Shown here piece by piece: positions 39,861-50,757 of a stretch of DNA of 64,000 bases. A program made the translations under genes and the position numbers. The DNA is from an uncultured Collinsella sp. (lineage in GTDB: Bacteria; Actinomycetota; Coriobacteriia; Coriobacteriales; Coriobacteriaceae). Numbering within the stretch: the stretch's first letter is position 1; each line of letters begins with the position of its first letter. The stretch lies in assembly GCA_902496455.1 (NCBI GenBank), contig CABVAY010000006.1, positions 3,314-67,313 on the forward strand, read 5' to 3'. The notes below the pieces were generated by a model, which saw only the letters and a list, made by a program, of their open reading frames with translations, ran no database searches and had not been told where the DNA came from.

Positions 39861-41945
39861 CTAGATGCAGAATCCGGGAATCACACAGGTTCGTTTGTTT
39901 GGCTTGTCCGCAGGCGTTGCGTACGTAAAGGCGTCGCCGTCGTGGCCCACACGGTTTATGTAGAGCGTGCCTTCGGTCTCCGATGAGTCGGGGCTCACCG
40001 TGCGCTCCCACCAGCAGGTGTCCTTGCCCTTCCACTGGCGAACCAACGTCTCGTTCGTGGTATACGGACTTACCTTGAGCTCGCGGAAGAGCTGATACTC
40101 CTTGCCTTCGCCGTTATAGATGTCGGCCAGGTAGTGAAAGCCCTCGGTAAACGACTCGGGCGGCTGCACTCCGCACAGCTCGACCATGGCGGGCAGCCAA
40201 AGAGTTGCGGGCAGCTCGCTCAGGCACGATGCGCTTCTGGCGGCGCCAACGTTATTCGAGATCTTTTTGACAGATTTGATGAGCGCGCGCAGCTCGTTGG
40301 GCAGCAACTTAAGGCCGTCGCTATCGAGCCATTCCCGCAGCTCGCAATCTGCCCAGCCGGCGCTCGGCGGTTGGGCCGCGGCATCGCGCTCGGCAATACC
40401 CGCGTCGAACATAAACGTCAGCCCGGCCTTGCCCGTACCGTCTAGAAGCTCGTCGTGGCGGATGCCCACGAGCTGCGCGCCGACGTGCAGCCCATTGGTG
40501 AGCTTCACGCGCTTAGTGCATGGATAGGGGATATGCCCGTTGTCATCGAGCAGATGATAGCGCTTGGCAATCTCGCGTGCCTCGCTACGGGTCTCGGCGG
40601 CCTTAATCTTGAGCGAAATCTCCTGCAGCTGATCCCAGGTGTAGTCGTCAAGTGAACCGCGGATGCCGTCCAGGTAGTCGGGGATACCAAAGCCATGGGT
40701 TGCCGCCCCGATAACGCCGAGCCCCGCAACGGCCGCGACAACGCCACCGATAATAAAGCGGCGGCGGGTCATGGCATCGTGCCGGGCCTGCTCCAAGATC
40801 TCTCGTGCGCGCTCGCCGGCGACGTCGACCTTAAGGTGCGTGCCAGAATCGATATCAATCGCGACCTCGTCTCCTGCGCCTTCGCGGCCCTCGGATTCGG
40901 CATCGGTGAGGAACGCCGAGAGCACCTCGAGCATCTGCTGTTCGGTGGGACGATCGCACTGCTCGACCGAGATGCCTTTCATGATGATTTGGACGAGCGT
41001 CTCGTCGTCACTGCATCGCGGCTCGAGCGGTGTCGGCTTGGTCTTGGTCTTTATGAGGTAGAACGAGCCGGTTGCCGCGGCGCCCGTCGACTCCACATCG
41101 AACGGCTTGCGACCGCTGTAGAGCTGGTACAGAATGCTCGAAAGCGCATAGACGTCGACCGCGGACGAGCGGCGAAGGGCCGCGATGCCTTCGATATCCT
41201 GCGTGAGCATCTCGGGCGCGGCGTATGCGGGCGTGGCGAAGCGCCAGATGTCGGCACGCCGGGTGATCGTGTCGTCGTCGAGGGCCATGGTCGCGGAGCC
41301 CATGTCGATGAGGCAGGGGTCAAAGGAGCAATCGGCAATCTGTTGCTCGAGCGTTCGGCTGGTGGTACGGAACATGATATTGGTGGGCGACAGGTCGCGA
41401 TGGACGACCGGATTCACGAGCCCCTGGGTCATCAGGAGTGCGCGAAGCACGGCGTTTCCAACGGCGGCCACCATCTGGGTGGTTAGCCCGCCCGAGGCAT
41501 CGTGCGGAAGCAAAGGCAGCGCCTGCTTGAGCGATGTTCCCTCGACCCACTCCATGAGGATGAGTGGGTCGTCCTCGCAAGAACCGTAGCCATAGACACG
41601 CGGAAATCCGCGCAGGTGCGAGACGGTACACAGATGGCGGTATTCCTCGAACAGCGCGGCGGTGCTGGCCAGGTGCGCGGCCGATTGCTCGGCGGAGCGG
41701 TTGGGGGCTTGGCCGGAAAGGATGGCGTTGTCCTTGAGTAGCTTGACGGCAAAGACCTCGCCGCTTGTGTTGGTCGCGCGAAGCACGTGCCCGATGTTGC
41801 CGTTGTCGCGGTGGGTCGTCTGGAGAATAAGCGTCATAAACCGACGCTTGGCGTCGTCCTCGGCGCTGGGGTCGACCGCCACGGCGGTGTCGAACGTGTC
41901 AAGACGGATGAGTTTGTCGCCATAGGCGCTGTCGGTAGTATCCAT
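39861..41945 (-). CDS. Transmembrane Ser/Thr protein kinase with DUF6273-like outer domain
   Basis: 694-residue protein. The N-terminal Hanks-type kinase domain (~residues 45-345) has the ATP-site Lys68 (FAVKLL), catalytic HRDLSPTN (182-189), IDMGSA in place of DFG (Asp214) and APE (243-245). A single membrane helix at ~397-417 (preceded by RRR) leads to a C-terminal ~230-residue domain with the Trp-rich pattern of DUF6273 (CELREWLDSDGL, TLWLPAMVELCG, CWWERTVSPDSS). A receptor kinase is therefore inferred: kinase inside, sensor outside. ATG 41945 follows AAAGGAA. The FHA gene upstream on the same strand is the likely phosphopeptide-binding partner. Confidence 0.88.
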   Translation of the reverse strand: MDTTDSAYGDKLIRLDTFDTAVAVDPSAEDDAKRRFMTLILQTTHRDNGNIGHVLRATNTSGEVFAVKLLKDNAILSGQAPNRSAEQSAAHLASTAALFEEYRHLCTVSHLRGFPRVYGYGSCEDDPLILMEWVEGTSLKQALPLLPHDASGGLTTQMVAAVGNAVLRALLMTQGLVNPVVHRDLSPTNIMFRTTSRTLEQQIADCSFDPCLIDMGSATMALDDDTITRRADIWRFATPAYAAPEMLTQDIEGIAALRRSSAVDVYALSSILYQLYSGRKPFDVESTGAAATGSFYLIKTKTKPTPLEPRCSDDETLVQIIMKGISVEQCDRPTEQQMLEVLSAFLTDAESEGREGAGDEVAIDIDSGTHLKVDVAGERAREILEQARHDAMTRRRFIIGGVVAAVAGLGVIGAATHGFGIPDYLDGIRGSLDDYTWDQLQEISLKIKAAETRSEAREIAKRYHLLDDNGHIPYPCTKRVKLTNGLHVGAQLVGIRHDELLDGTGKAGLTFMFDAGIAERDAAAQPPSAGWADCELREWLDSDGLKLLPNELRALIKSVKKISNNVGAARSASCLSELPATLWLPAMVELCGVQPPESFTEGFHYLADIYNGEGKEYQLFRELKVSPYTTNETLVRQWKGKDTCWWERTVSPDSSETEGTLYINRVGHDGDAFTYATPADKPNKRTCVIPGFCI

Positions 41946-41972
41946 GGCGTTCCTTTGTCTGGCATGGGTTGT

Positions 41973-42027
41973 CGCACATGTGCGTGAACAGTGCGGTTAT
42001 CGGTAAAGTACCATAATAGCCGCACTG
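41973..42027. promoter_or_regulatory. Two palindromes in front of the kinase gene
   Basis: CGCACATGTGCG (41973-41984) is a perfect 12-bp palindrome 28 bases before the kinase start. CAGTGCGGTTAT (41989-42000) and its partner ending CCGCACTG (42020-42027) form a hairpin next to it. They could be an operator and promoter-proximal structure for the kinase gene; this is inferred. Confidence 0.5.
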
Positions 42028-42076
42028 CTCACGTATGCCGCTGAGTATTGTCGTTTACGACGTAGAAGGTAGCAGA

Positions 42077-42103
42077 CGAAAGACGGGCGATGACCGTCTT
42101 TCG
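42077..42103 (-). terminator. Hairpin after the FHA gene
   Basis: CGAAAGACGG and CCGTCTTTCG form a perfect 10-bp stem with a seven-base loop just after the minus-strand FHA gene. The T-run is weak, so termination may be partial, allowing read-through into the kinase gene. Confidence 0.6.
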
Positions 42104-42116
42104 ATCACCGCCCGCG

Positions 42117-43079
42117 CTAGTCCACAATAACGAGAAACGTTGTATAGAGACCCAAGTGAAGCCTGTCGCTGTTTTCGATTTCCACCGGGGGATAGACTTT
42201 GCCGGGCTCTCGTTGGTCGCGGGGCGGCTCGATTACGATATCGCCGTCGCCTGCACCCGATTCGAGCACCGTGCCGTTGGTCGATCCAAGGCCCTGGGCG
42301 TACCAGTGCTCACCCTCAAGCCAAATGCGAAGATGTTCGCGCGATGCATCGGCGCCCACATCGGTGATGCTGGGCGAGGTTTTGGGCAAAGAACCAATCA
42401 CGGTGCCGCGCGAATCGCGTGTGAGGGGATGGATTTGCATGTCGACGCAGTTGTCGGCATGTGTCCTGAGCAGACCAAGGTTGGGGGCGACGGTGCGCGG
42501 CTGCTCCAGGCTGCTCATAAAGCCACGTCCGACGGTAGTTTCGGTGGTGCCAAAGTGCTCGCCCGTCTTGCTGTCGCAAAAGCGCTCGACGGTGGCCACG
42601 CCCTGAACGGGATCGGCGAGCGCCCCCGTTGCCACAAAGAGCATAAGGTAAAGCGTGCTTTTCTCGCGCACAGCATTGCCGTCAAAGTTGTCGATGCGAT
42701 TGAGGGCATTTGCATATAGGCGGCTGTCCAGCTTGTAGCTGGCGAGAGCCGACATCATTTCGTTGGCGGCCGGACCGCGATAGTGCTCGGCGATTGCCCG
42801 ATAGGCGGACTCGCCGCCGCCGAGCTTGCTGCAGATTGCCGAGGAAAGGTTGAGCGTGGTGACGGTAAAGTCGCTGTAGATGGAGGGCGCGCACTGGTCA
42901 GGCTTGCGATGGACGATGTAACGGGTGAGATACGAGCGGTTGGAAGAGCATTTCTCGAGCAGGCTACTGCCGAGATAAGAGTTTCCATTGATGAGCATTC
43001 GGGCGATCTCGAGATGTTTAAGACCGCCGAACGAGCGAATATCGTTATAGAGGACCGAGCAAGGCGTCTCTGCTGCCAC
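42117..43079 (-). CDS. FHA domain protein
   Basis: 320-residue soluble protein. The C-terminal part (~residues 225-320) is a forkhead-associated domain, which binds phosphothreonine peptides: SREHLRIW carries the conserved Ser-Arg-x-x-His pattern and GLGSTNGT the Asn loop. Residues 1-210 form a helical region that I do not recognise. GTG 43079 is chosen because AAAGGAGG is correctly spaced before it; the longer upstream frame is unlikely. It lies 171 bases upstream of the Ser/Thr kinase gene on the same strand, so kinase and reader probably act together. Confidence 0.85.
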   Translation of the reverse strand: MAAETPCSVLYNDIRSFGGLKHLEIARMLINGNSYLGSSLLEKCSSNRSYLTRYIVHRKPDQCAPSIYSDFTVTTLNLSSAICSKLGGGESAYRAIAEHYRGPAANEMMSALASYKLDSRLYANALNRIDNFDGNAVREKSTLYLMLFVATGALADPVQGVATVERFCDSKTGEHFGTTETTVGRGFMSSLEQPRTVAPNLGLLRTHADNCVDMQIHPLTRDSRGTVIGSLPKTSPSITDVGADASREHLRIWLEGEHWYAQGLGSTNGTVLESGAGDGDIVIEPPRDQREPGKVYPPVEIENSDRLHLGLYTTFLVIVD

Positions 43080-43258
43080 GGATACCTCCTTTGATTGCTT
43101 CCTAGCCAATATGGCGATAGGAATTAATGGCCCCCGGTGGGCGACGTATTAAATGGCTGCGAAATATATAGCGTAACCAAAGCAACATTATAGGCCACAT
43201 GTTCGAAATTGCAGGAAGACCGAGAGATTTGGTTTGGACTGGACGGAAATCCCCCTCT

Positions 43259-43396
43259 GTCTTGATCTATAACAATTAGGATCGATTTTACTCGGTAATT
43301 GTTACAGATTGAGACGCTTGTGAACCGTGTCGACCGTTTGTCTCGATCTGTAACACGTAGAGGAAGATTCGCCCTGTAGATGTTACAGATTGAGAC
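43259..43396. repeat. Two tandem 57-bp palindromes, family D, 81-bp period
   Basis: Units at 43259-43315 (GTCTTGATCTATAACA ... TGTTACAGATTGAGAC) and 43340-43396 (GTCTCGATCTGTAACA ... TGTTACAGATTGAGAC). Starts are 81 bases apart, with a 24-base spacer. They lie between the divergent FHA and DEAD-box genes. Confidence 0.92.
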
Positions 43397-43667
43397 AATC
43401 AGCCGGGCCCACCTCGTCCGCCTCGTCATCTGTGGTTTACGTGGGGGCATGCGAAGCACGGGTATACTAACCGGCGGCGAATCTGCTCCATCGCTTAGAG
43501 CTGCTGCGTCTGGACGGCGCGTGATAGGGCTGCCAAAGCGATCGCCAGCGTGCTGAGCAACGTCCTCTCTGTGCGCACCTGTTTTTGTATGTATTAGCGC
43601 ACTACCAAGCACGCCCGCGCGGCCGCATGCCGTGCCCATTGCGCGTGCAGATAAGGAACAACAACAT
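43397..43667. other. Upstream region of the helicase gene
   Basis: The rest of a 588-bp divergent gap. It contains GGTATACTAAC at 43458-43468, which could be a -10 region with a long (~190-base) leader. No gene is seen; frames crossing it are shadows of the helicase gene. Confidence 0.5.
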
Positions 43668-45926
<2,259 letters not shown>

Positions 45927-45958
45927 CATACGCATCGCCCGCTAGAGCGAGGCGAACC

Positions 45959-45993
45959 AAGGGCCCCGAGCAACTACGTTCGGGGCCCTTTTT
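45959..45993 (+). terminator. Terminator after the helicase gene
   Basis: AAGGGCCCCGA (45959-45969) and TCGGGGCCCTT (45980-45990) form an 11-bp perfect stem followed by Ts. Confidence 0.92.
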
Positions 45994-46547
45994 GTTTGCC
46001 GTATCCGATCGCTAGTTCAAATGTGATTTCCTCGGGAATGCATCTAGAGGATGCCGTGGGCCTGTTTCCTGCCATGCGGCAATGGGTCCCATGGGGTGCG
46101 CCGTGCATTTTTTGGAGTATTCTGCAGTTCGAGTTGTCTGCATATGATTCGACGTCGCCAACGGTGGCCTTCGGATATCCCTAGCGAGCTTTCTGAGTCA
46201 GATTTCGCTGTTTTCCGGAGCAGGGGCGCGTCATTCTCGCCATGTCGGGACTTAGAATGATGCGGCGCCCTCCAGTTTTGCCCACCCGCGGCGGTGCTGG
46301 CACGGTCACGTTGCAGAATACTCCGTTTTTTGCACGTGCTTGGATGGGGTACCTTAGGAGAACGCGGCGGTATCCCGTAAATATATACAATCTGTACCGT
46401 AATTTATACAAAACGAAGAGGCAGACAGCGTAGAGTGGGTGCATTGGGGTGCTTGGTGCATCAAAACGGGGACCCCACGTGCCGTATACTCTGGCTGGAT
46501 GTGAAAGCGGCTTGACGCGTTGCCAGGCGTAGGGGGAGGGTGTCTAG
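45994..46547. other. 554-bp gap with an inverted-repeat-bounded segment
   Basis: No convincing gene: frames of 60-90 codons lack good ribosome sites. 46102-46126 (CGTGCA ... GGAGTATTCTGCA) and 46312-46336 (TGCAGAATACTCC ... TGCACG) are imperfect 25-bp inverted repeats bounding a 235-bp segment, which might be a miniature element. An AT-rich stretch (46378-46415) could hold the promoter of the next gene. Confidence 0.5.
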
Positions 46548-47309
46548 ATGAGCGTATTCGAAATTGTGTTTAGTCCGACGGGTGGAACGCAGAAGGTGTC
46601 TGGCCTTATGGCCGGGGCACTGGGCAAGAATACCGTTACCGTCGATCTGACCGATAGCGGGTTGGATTTCAACGCTGTCTCGATGACTGAGGACGACGTG
46701 GCCGTAATCTCTGTGCCGGCGTATGCCGGTAGAATCCCGGCTGTGGTGGCTGACCGGTTGGGCATGGTGCGCGGCAACGGGGCTCGGGCTGTTTTGGTTT
46801 GCGTATACGGAAACCGCGCGTTTGAGGACACGCTCGTAGAGCTGGAGGACGTTGCGAAGCATGCGGGATTCCGGGTGATCGCGGCAGTTGCAGCCATTGC
46901 AGAACATTCCATTGCACGACAGTTTGCTGCCGGTCGTCCGGATGCGCAGGATACGGCGCAGCTCGCAGAGTTTGCGCAGCAAATTCAGCAAAAGCTGTTG
47001 GCTGAGGATACATCCGAGCCCTCTATTCCCGGCAATCGTCCTTATAAACAAGCCGGAGGTCACCGCATGGCACCCGAGGCAACAGGGGATTGTGTCTCCT
47101 GCGGTGCATGCGCCGCGGCGTGCCCCGTTTGTGCTATCGACAAGGGTGACCCCAAACGAGCAGCTGGCGAGGCGTGCATCTCCTGCATGCGCTGCATTGC
47201 CGTATGTCCGCGAGGCGCTCGTAAGCTTGATCCCAACAAGCTATCCGCTGTTTCCCAGATGCTGAGCAAGGTTTGCGTCGTGCGGAAGGAATGCGAGCTC
47301 TTTATCTAG
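46548..47309 (+). CDS. EFR1-type flavodoxin-ferredoxin fusion protein
   Basis: 253-residue electron-transfer protein. The N-terminal flavodoxin-like domain starts with the phosphate loop FSPTGGTQKV (~residues 8-17) and runs to ~residue 150. The C-terminal part holds two 4Fe-4S motifs, CVSCGACAAACPVCAI (~residues 182-197) and CISCMRCIAVCPRGA (~residues 211-225). Such EFR1-family proteins are common in gut anaerobes and have no settled partner. ATG 46548 follows GGGGGAGGG. It stands alone, with a family C repeat just after its stop. Confidence 0.9.
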   Translation: MSVFEIVFSPTGGTQKVSGLMAGALGKNTVTVDLTDSGLDFNAVSMTEDDVAVISVPAYAGRIPAVVADRLGMVRGNGARAVLVCVYGNRAFEDTLVELEDVAKHAGFRVIAAVAAIAEHSIARQFAAGRPDAQDTAQLAEFAQQIQQKLLAEDTSEPSIPGNRPYKQAGGHRMAPEATGDCVSCGACAAACPVCAIDKGDPKRAAGEACISCMRCIAVCPRGARKLDPNKLSAVSQMLSKVCVVRKECELFI

Positions 47310-47321
47310 CGCATACGAAAT

Positions 47322-47385
47322 TGGTGCAATGGGACCAGGTTAATCTGCACCAACCTGGTGCAAACAAACCTGTCCCCAATGCACC
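47322..47385. repeat. Nested hairpin repeat, family C, copy 2
   Basis: TGGTGCAATGGGACCAGGT at the left pairs largely with ACCTGTCCCCAATGCACCA at the right (ending 47385), with an inner TGCACC...GGTGCA hairpin. It is a longer version of the element at 36490-36536. Further GTCCC-containing fragments follow at 47395-47435. Confidence 0.78.
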
Positions 47386-47652
47386 AGAGTGAGGAGTGTC
47401 CCCGAGTGCCGGCAGAAAAGGAACGTCCCTAAGTACCGCATAAATACCGTTTATCGGAGAAAAAATACCGTTCGCCGGTCATAATGATTGTTCCGGCTTT
47501 GGGCTTGTCTACAATAACCCCCGTAAAAGAAATGCGGAAGGTTACCGAGTCCCCTCGGACGTGGGCCTAACCAAAGTCTTTGATCGCGAGCGTCTCAATG
47601 GGCGCATTCGATTGATTTTGGTTGGGCTATATTTATGAAGGGACATGTCACC
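47386..47652 (+). promoter_or_regulatory. Leader of the PTS/antiterminator operon, with promoter
   Basis: TTGTTC (47488-47493), a 16-base spacer and TACAAT (47510-47515) form a likely promoter, giving a ~130-base leader. In it, GGTTA (47540-47544) can pair with TAACC (47568-47572) around CCGAG/CTCGG, forming a two-tier stem reminiscent of LicT-type antiterminator targets. AACCAAA (47569-47575) can instead pair with TTTGGTT (47617-47623), which would break that stem. No T-run follows, so antitermination here is only a hypothesis. Confidence 0.45.
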
Positions 47653-48165
47653 ATGGGTTTCTTTTCTCGCCTAATGGGTGGCTCGGATAAGCAGACGACT
47701 GCGGCTTCCGAGTTCGAAATCCTCGCTCCCGTTTCCGGCGAGCTTGTTCATCTAGAAAATACCAATGACCCCGCTTTTAGCAGCCGTGCAGTGGGCGATG
47801 GCGTTGCCGTGGTTCCCCAAGAGGGAACGGTGTGCGCTCCTGTTTCCGGCACCGTCGCGGCGCTGTTTCCGACTGAGCACGCGCTGGGCATCATGTCCGA
47901 CGACAGCTCTGCTCAGGTGATGCTGCATATCGGAATCGACACTGTTAAACTTGAGGGCAAGGGCTTCCATGCGCTTGTTGCCCAGGGTGACCATGTCGAC
48001 GCGGGCCAGCCCCTCGTCGAGGTCGATTTCGACGTGGTTCGCGCTGCCGGCTTTGATCCCACGGTCTTCGTTATCGTGTGCGAGCGTTCGGAGAACTCGA
48101 CTCTTCGTGAGCATGCTTCCGGCCCTGTTGCTGTTAAAGAGCCTGTCGTCTGGCTTTCCGAGTAA
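47653..48165 (+). CDS. PTS glucose-type EIIA protein
   Basis: 170-residue soluble phosphocarrier of the Glc/Crr EIIA class. The phosphorylated His is in VMLHIGIDTVKLEGKGF (~residue 97), with the earlier LAPVSGELVHLE typical of the fold. It passes phosphate from HPr to EIIB domains. ATG 47653 is preferred over 47635 because GAAGGGAC is well spaced for it. It heads an operon with an antiterminator, an EIICB and a GH4 glucosidase, all without a fused IIA, and could also serve the IIA-less systems at 17078 and 62521. Confidence 0.93.
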   Translation: MGFFSRLMGGSDKQTTAASEFEILAPVSGELVHLENTNDPAFSSRAVGDGVAVVPQEGTVCAPVSGTVAALFPTEHALGIMSDDSSAQVMLHIGIDTVKLEGKGFHALVAQGDHVDAGQPLVEVDFDVVRAAGFDPTVFVIVCERSENSTLREHASGPVAVKEPVVWLSE

Positions 48166-48171
48166 ATTCTT

Positions 48172-49038
48172 GTGGTGGGTACCGTGGTTATCAAGCGAGT
48201 TTTTAACAACAACGTCGCAATGGTCACTTTGGACGATGGCTCCGAGCTCATCGTCATCGGTCGAGGCCTCTGCTTTGGTCGCCATGCCGGCGATGCCATC
48301 GATGAGACGTCGGTCGAAAAGACCTACGCGTTGCAGGAGGGAACTTCTCAGGATTCGCGTACGATTGACCGCTTGGCACATCTTTTGGAGTCCATCCCCA
48401 CCGTCAACCTCGTGATTTCCGAGGACATCGTTCAGATGCTTCGTCGAGAGCTCAATGTCGATATCAATGACAAGATTCTCATTGCTCTCGCAGACCACAT
48501 CAGCCTTGCTTTGGAGCGCGAGCGCAAGGGCGTCTCCTGTGAGAATCCGTTGCTGCTCGAGATCCAGCAGTTCTATCGCAAGGAGTATGCACTTGCGGGC
48601 CGTGCGCTGCAGATTATCAAGGAGTATATGGGCATCCAGATGAGCGAAGAAGAGCAGGGTTTCATTACGCTGCATATCGTCAACGCCACCATGCCGCAAC
48701 GCTCTGACCGTCTGATTGTTTCGGTCCAGCTTGTTCGCGACGTGCTCGCGATTGTTTCTGAGCGCTATTCTACGACCCTCGATGACACCTCGCTGCCTTA
48801 CGAACGTTTCGTTCGTCACCTGCAGTTTTTCGCACAGCGAGCGCTCGATCCTACGGCCGGGCAAATCAACGGAGACGCGCTGTTCCGAATCGATGAAACG
48901 GCGTATCCGTGTGCATTCTCGTGCGCGGACGCCATAGCCGCCCACTTGTCGTCTACCTATAACGTTGTCGTTACCGATGCCGAGAAGAGTTATCTCGCAT
49001 ATCACATTGTTAACCTGCTTGGAGAACCTGGTCTCTAG
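48172..49038 (+). CDS. LicT/BglG family transcription antiterminator
   Basis: 288-residue RNA-binding regulator. The N-terminal CAT domain (IKRVFNNNVAMV...IVIGRGLCFGRHAGD, ~residues 7-40) binds a leader hairpin. Two PRD domains follow, with phosphorylatable His in LADHISLALER and ITLHIVNA (PRD1) and in VRHLQFFAQR and YLAYHIVNLLG (PRD2). In known systems the cognate EIIB and HPr control activity by phosphorylating these sites. The start is GTG 48172 or GTG 48184; the latter (MVIKRVF) fits family alignments better. It lies between EIIA and the EIICB gene, implying substrate-dependent control of this operon. Confidence 0.93.
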   Translation: MVGTVVIKRVFNNNVAMVTLDDGSELIVIGRGLCFGRHAGDAIDETSVEKTYALQEGTSQDSRTIDRLAHLLESIPTVNLVISEDIVQMLRRELNVDINDKILIALADHISLALERERKGVSCENPLLLEIQQFYRKEYALAGRALQIIKEYMGIQMSEEEQGFITLHIVNATMPQRSDRLIVSVQLVRDVLAIVSERYSTTLDDTSLPYERFVRHLQFFAQRALDPTAGQINGDALFRIDETAYPCAFSCADAIAAHLSSTYNVVVTDAEKSYLAYHIVNLLGEPGL

Positions 49039-49137
49039 GCATAACGTGCCCACACATCGATTGATATAAGGCAAGGCTCACGGTCTTGTCCAGGGCACAT
49101 CTGTCTTAATTTGCGGAAAAGGAAGGGGAGTACCGCT

Positions 49138-50754
49138 ATGACCGCAAAAAAGAAGTTCAATTTCAAAGCGCCGTTGGAGGTGTTCGCGAAGTCGATTGTC
49201 CAGCCGATGATGTATCTCTCGGTTGCCGGCATCCTGCTCATTGTGGGCATCATTCTGACCAACAAGACCATCTGCGCTTTGGTCCCCGTACTGGGCTCCG
49301 GTCCGTTCCAGCTTGTGGGCGCCGTTGTCTACCAGTCGCTGATGTTTATCATCAACAACCTCTCGATTCTGTTCTGCGTGGGTATCGCCGGCGCCATGGC
49401 AAAGAAGAACAAGGGCCATGCTTCGCTGATTGCCCTGATGTCGTTCTTCCTGTTCCTGCAGGCTAACAACATCGTGCTCAACGCCACCGGCTCTCTTGCC
49501 GATGCGAGCGGTATGCTCGGTCTTACCGGAACCGGCCAGGCCACCGTTATGGGCATTCAGGTGCTCGATACCGGCGTGTTCGGTGGCATCATTCTCGGTT
49601 GCATCACCGGTGCCGTGTTCAACAAGTACTCGAACAAGCAGTTCCCCATTGCCCTTTCGATGTTCTCGGGCGTTCGCTTTCCGTTCCTGATCATGATCAT
49701 CATTTCCTGGATCATGGGCGCTGGCTTCTGCATCGTTTGGCCTCCGGTTCAGGGTGCCATCTCCTCCGTTGCCGGCATCATTAAGGAGTCGGGCAACATC
49801 GGTCTGTTTATCTACGGCATGCTCAACAAGCTGCTTGTTCCCACCGGTCTGCACCACCTCATCTACACCCCGTTCCAGTTCTCCGATGTGGGTGGCACCC
49901 TTACGCTGGGCGATCAGGTTATCGCCGGCGCCTATCCCATCCGTGTTGCCGAGATGGCAATGACGGGCCAGCCCTTCTCCGATAGCACCTATTTCAACAG
50001 CTACACCTTCAACAACCTGTGGCCCTACATCGGTATCGGTCTCGCCTTTATCGTCACCGCTTACAAGGGGAACAAGGATAAGACCAAAGCCGTTATCATC
50101 CCGCTGATCATCACCGCTGTGCTCTCCTGCGTGACCGAGCCCATGGACTTCCTCTTTGTCTTTGCCGCTCCCGTGCTCTTTGTCGTTCACTCGGTTCTTT
50201 CCGGCATCTTCCTGGTCCTGCTCAAGGTCCTCTCCGTGCCCGCTTCGACTGCAGGCGGCATCATCAACATCGTGGTCTCCAACCTGGTTCTTGGTGTCGA
50301 TAAGACCAACTGGCCGGTTATGCTGGTGCTCGGAGTCGTCAACGCCGCGCTGTACTTCTTCCTCTTCACCTTCCTCATCAAGAAGCTCAACCTCCACACG
50401 CCTGGTCGCGAGGAGGAGTCCGAGCTCGCCGAGTCCGTTGCCGAGGGCGAGGCCGCCGCGTCTGTCGCGGTGAAGCAGGGCGCTGTTGCCGCGGCTCCCG
50501 CAGAGGGCGTCGATGCGGGTATTGCCGACCTGGTCGCAGGTCTTGGCGGCAAGGACAACATCGAGGAGCTCGAGAACTGCTTTACGCGTCTCCGCGTGAA
50601 CGTTAAGAACCCGGACCTCATCAATGAGGACCTCATCAACCACGTGCCCAACAGCGGCATCAACCGCAACGGCAACAATATCCAGATCATCTTTGGCACG
50701 AAGGTCGCCGAGATGCGCGACAAGGTCGAAAACGCAATTGAGAAGGAGCAGTAA
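49138..50754 (+). CDS. PTS EIICB component, alpha-glucoside type
   Basis: 538-residue membrane permease. EIIC (~residues 1-430) has about ten hydrophobic segments and includes the glucose-superfamily region GLHHLIYTPFQF. A linker rich in Ala/Glu leads to a C-terminal EIIB (~residues 460-538) with the phosphorylated Cys in LENCFTRLRV. The order C then B, and the following GH4 glucosidase gene, match maltose/alpha-glucoside systems such as GlvC or MalX. EIIA is separate (47653). ATG 49138 follows GGAAGGGGAG. The next gene starts three bases after its stop. Confidence 0.92.
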   Translation: MTAKKKFNFKAPLEVFAKSIVQPMMYLSVAGILLIVGIILTNKTICALVPVLGSGPFQLVGAVVYQSLMFIINNLSILFCVGIAGAMAKKNKGHASLIALMSFFLFLQANNIVLNATGSLADASGMLGLTGTGQATVMGIQVLDTGVFGGIILGCITGAVFNKYSNKQFPIALSMFSGVRFPFLIMIIISWIMGAGFCIVWPPVQGAISSVAGIIKESGNIGLFIYGMLNKLLVPTGLHHLIYTPFQFSDVGGTLTLGDQVIAGAYPIRVAEMAMTGQPFSDSTYFNSYTFNNLWPYIGIGLAFIVTAYKGNKDKTKAVIIPLIITAVLSCVTEPMDFLFVFAAPVLFVVHSVLSGIFLVLLKVLSVPASTAGGIINIVVSNLVLGVDKTNWPVMLVLGVVNAALYFFLFTFLIKKLNLHTPGREEESELAESVAEGEAAASVAVKQGAVAAAPAEGVDAGIADLVAGLGGKDNIEELENCFTRLRVNVKNPDLINEDLINHVPNSGINRNGNNIQIIFGTKVAEMRDKVENAIEKEQ

Positions 50755-50757
50755 ACA

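Noticed and set aside
45996..46433. Small genes of 60-70 codons in the gap before the EFR1-type gene
   Set aside because: Three frames overlap one another, none has a good ribosome site or recognisable motif, and one lies largely within the inverted-repeat-bounded segment.
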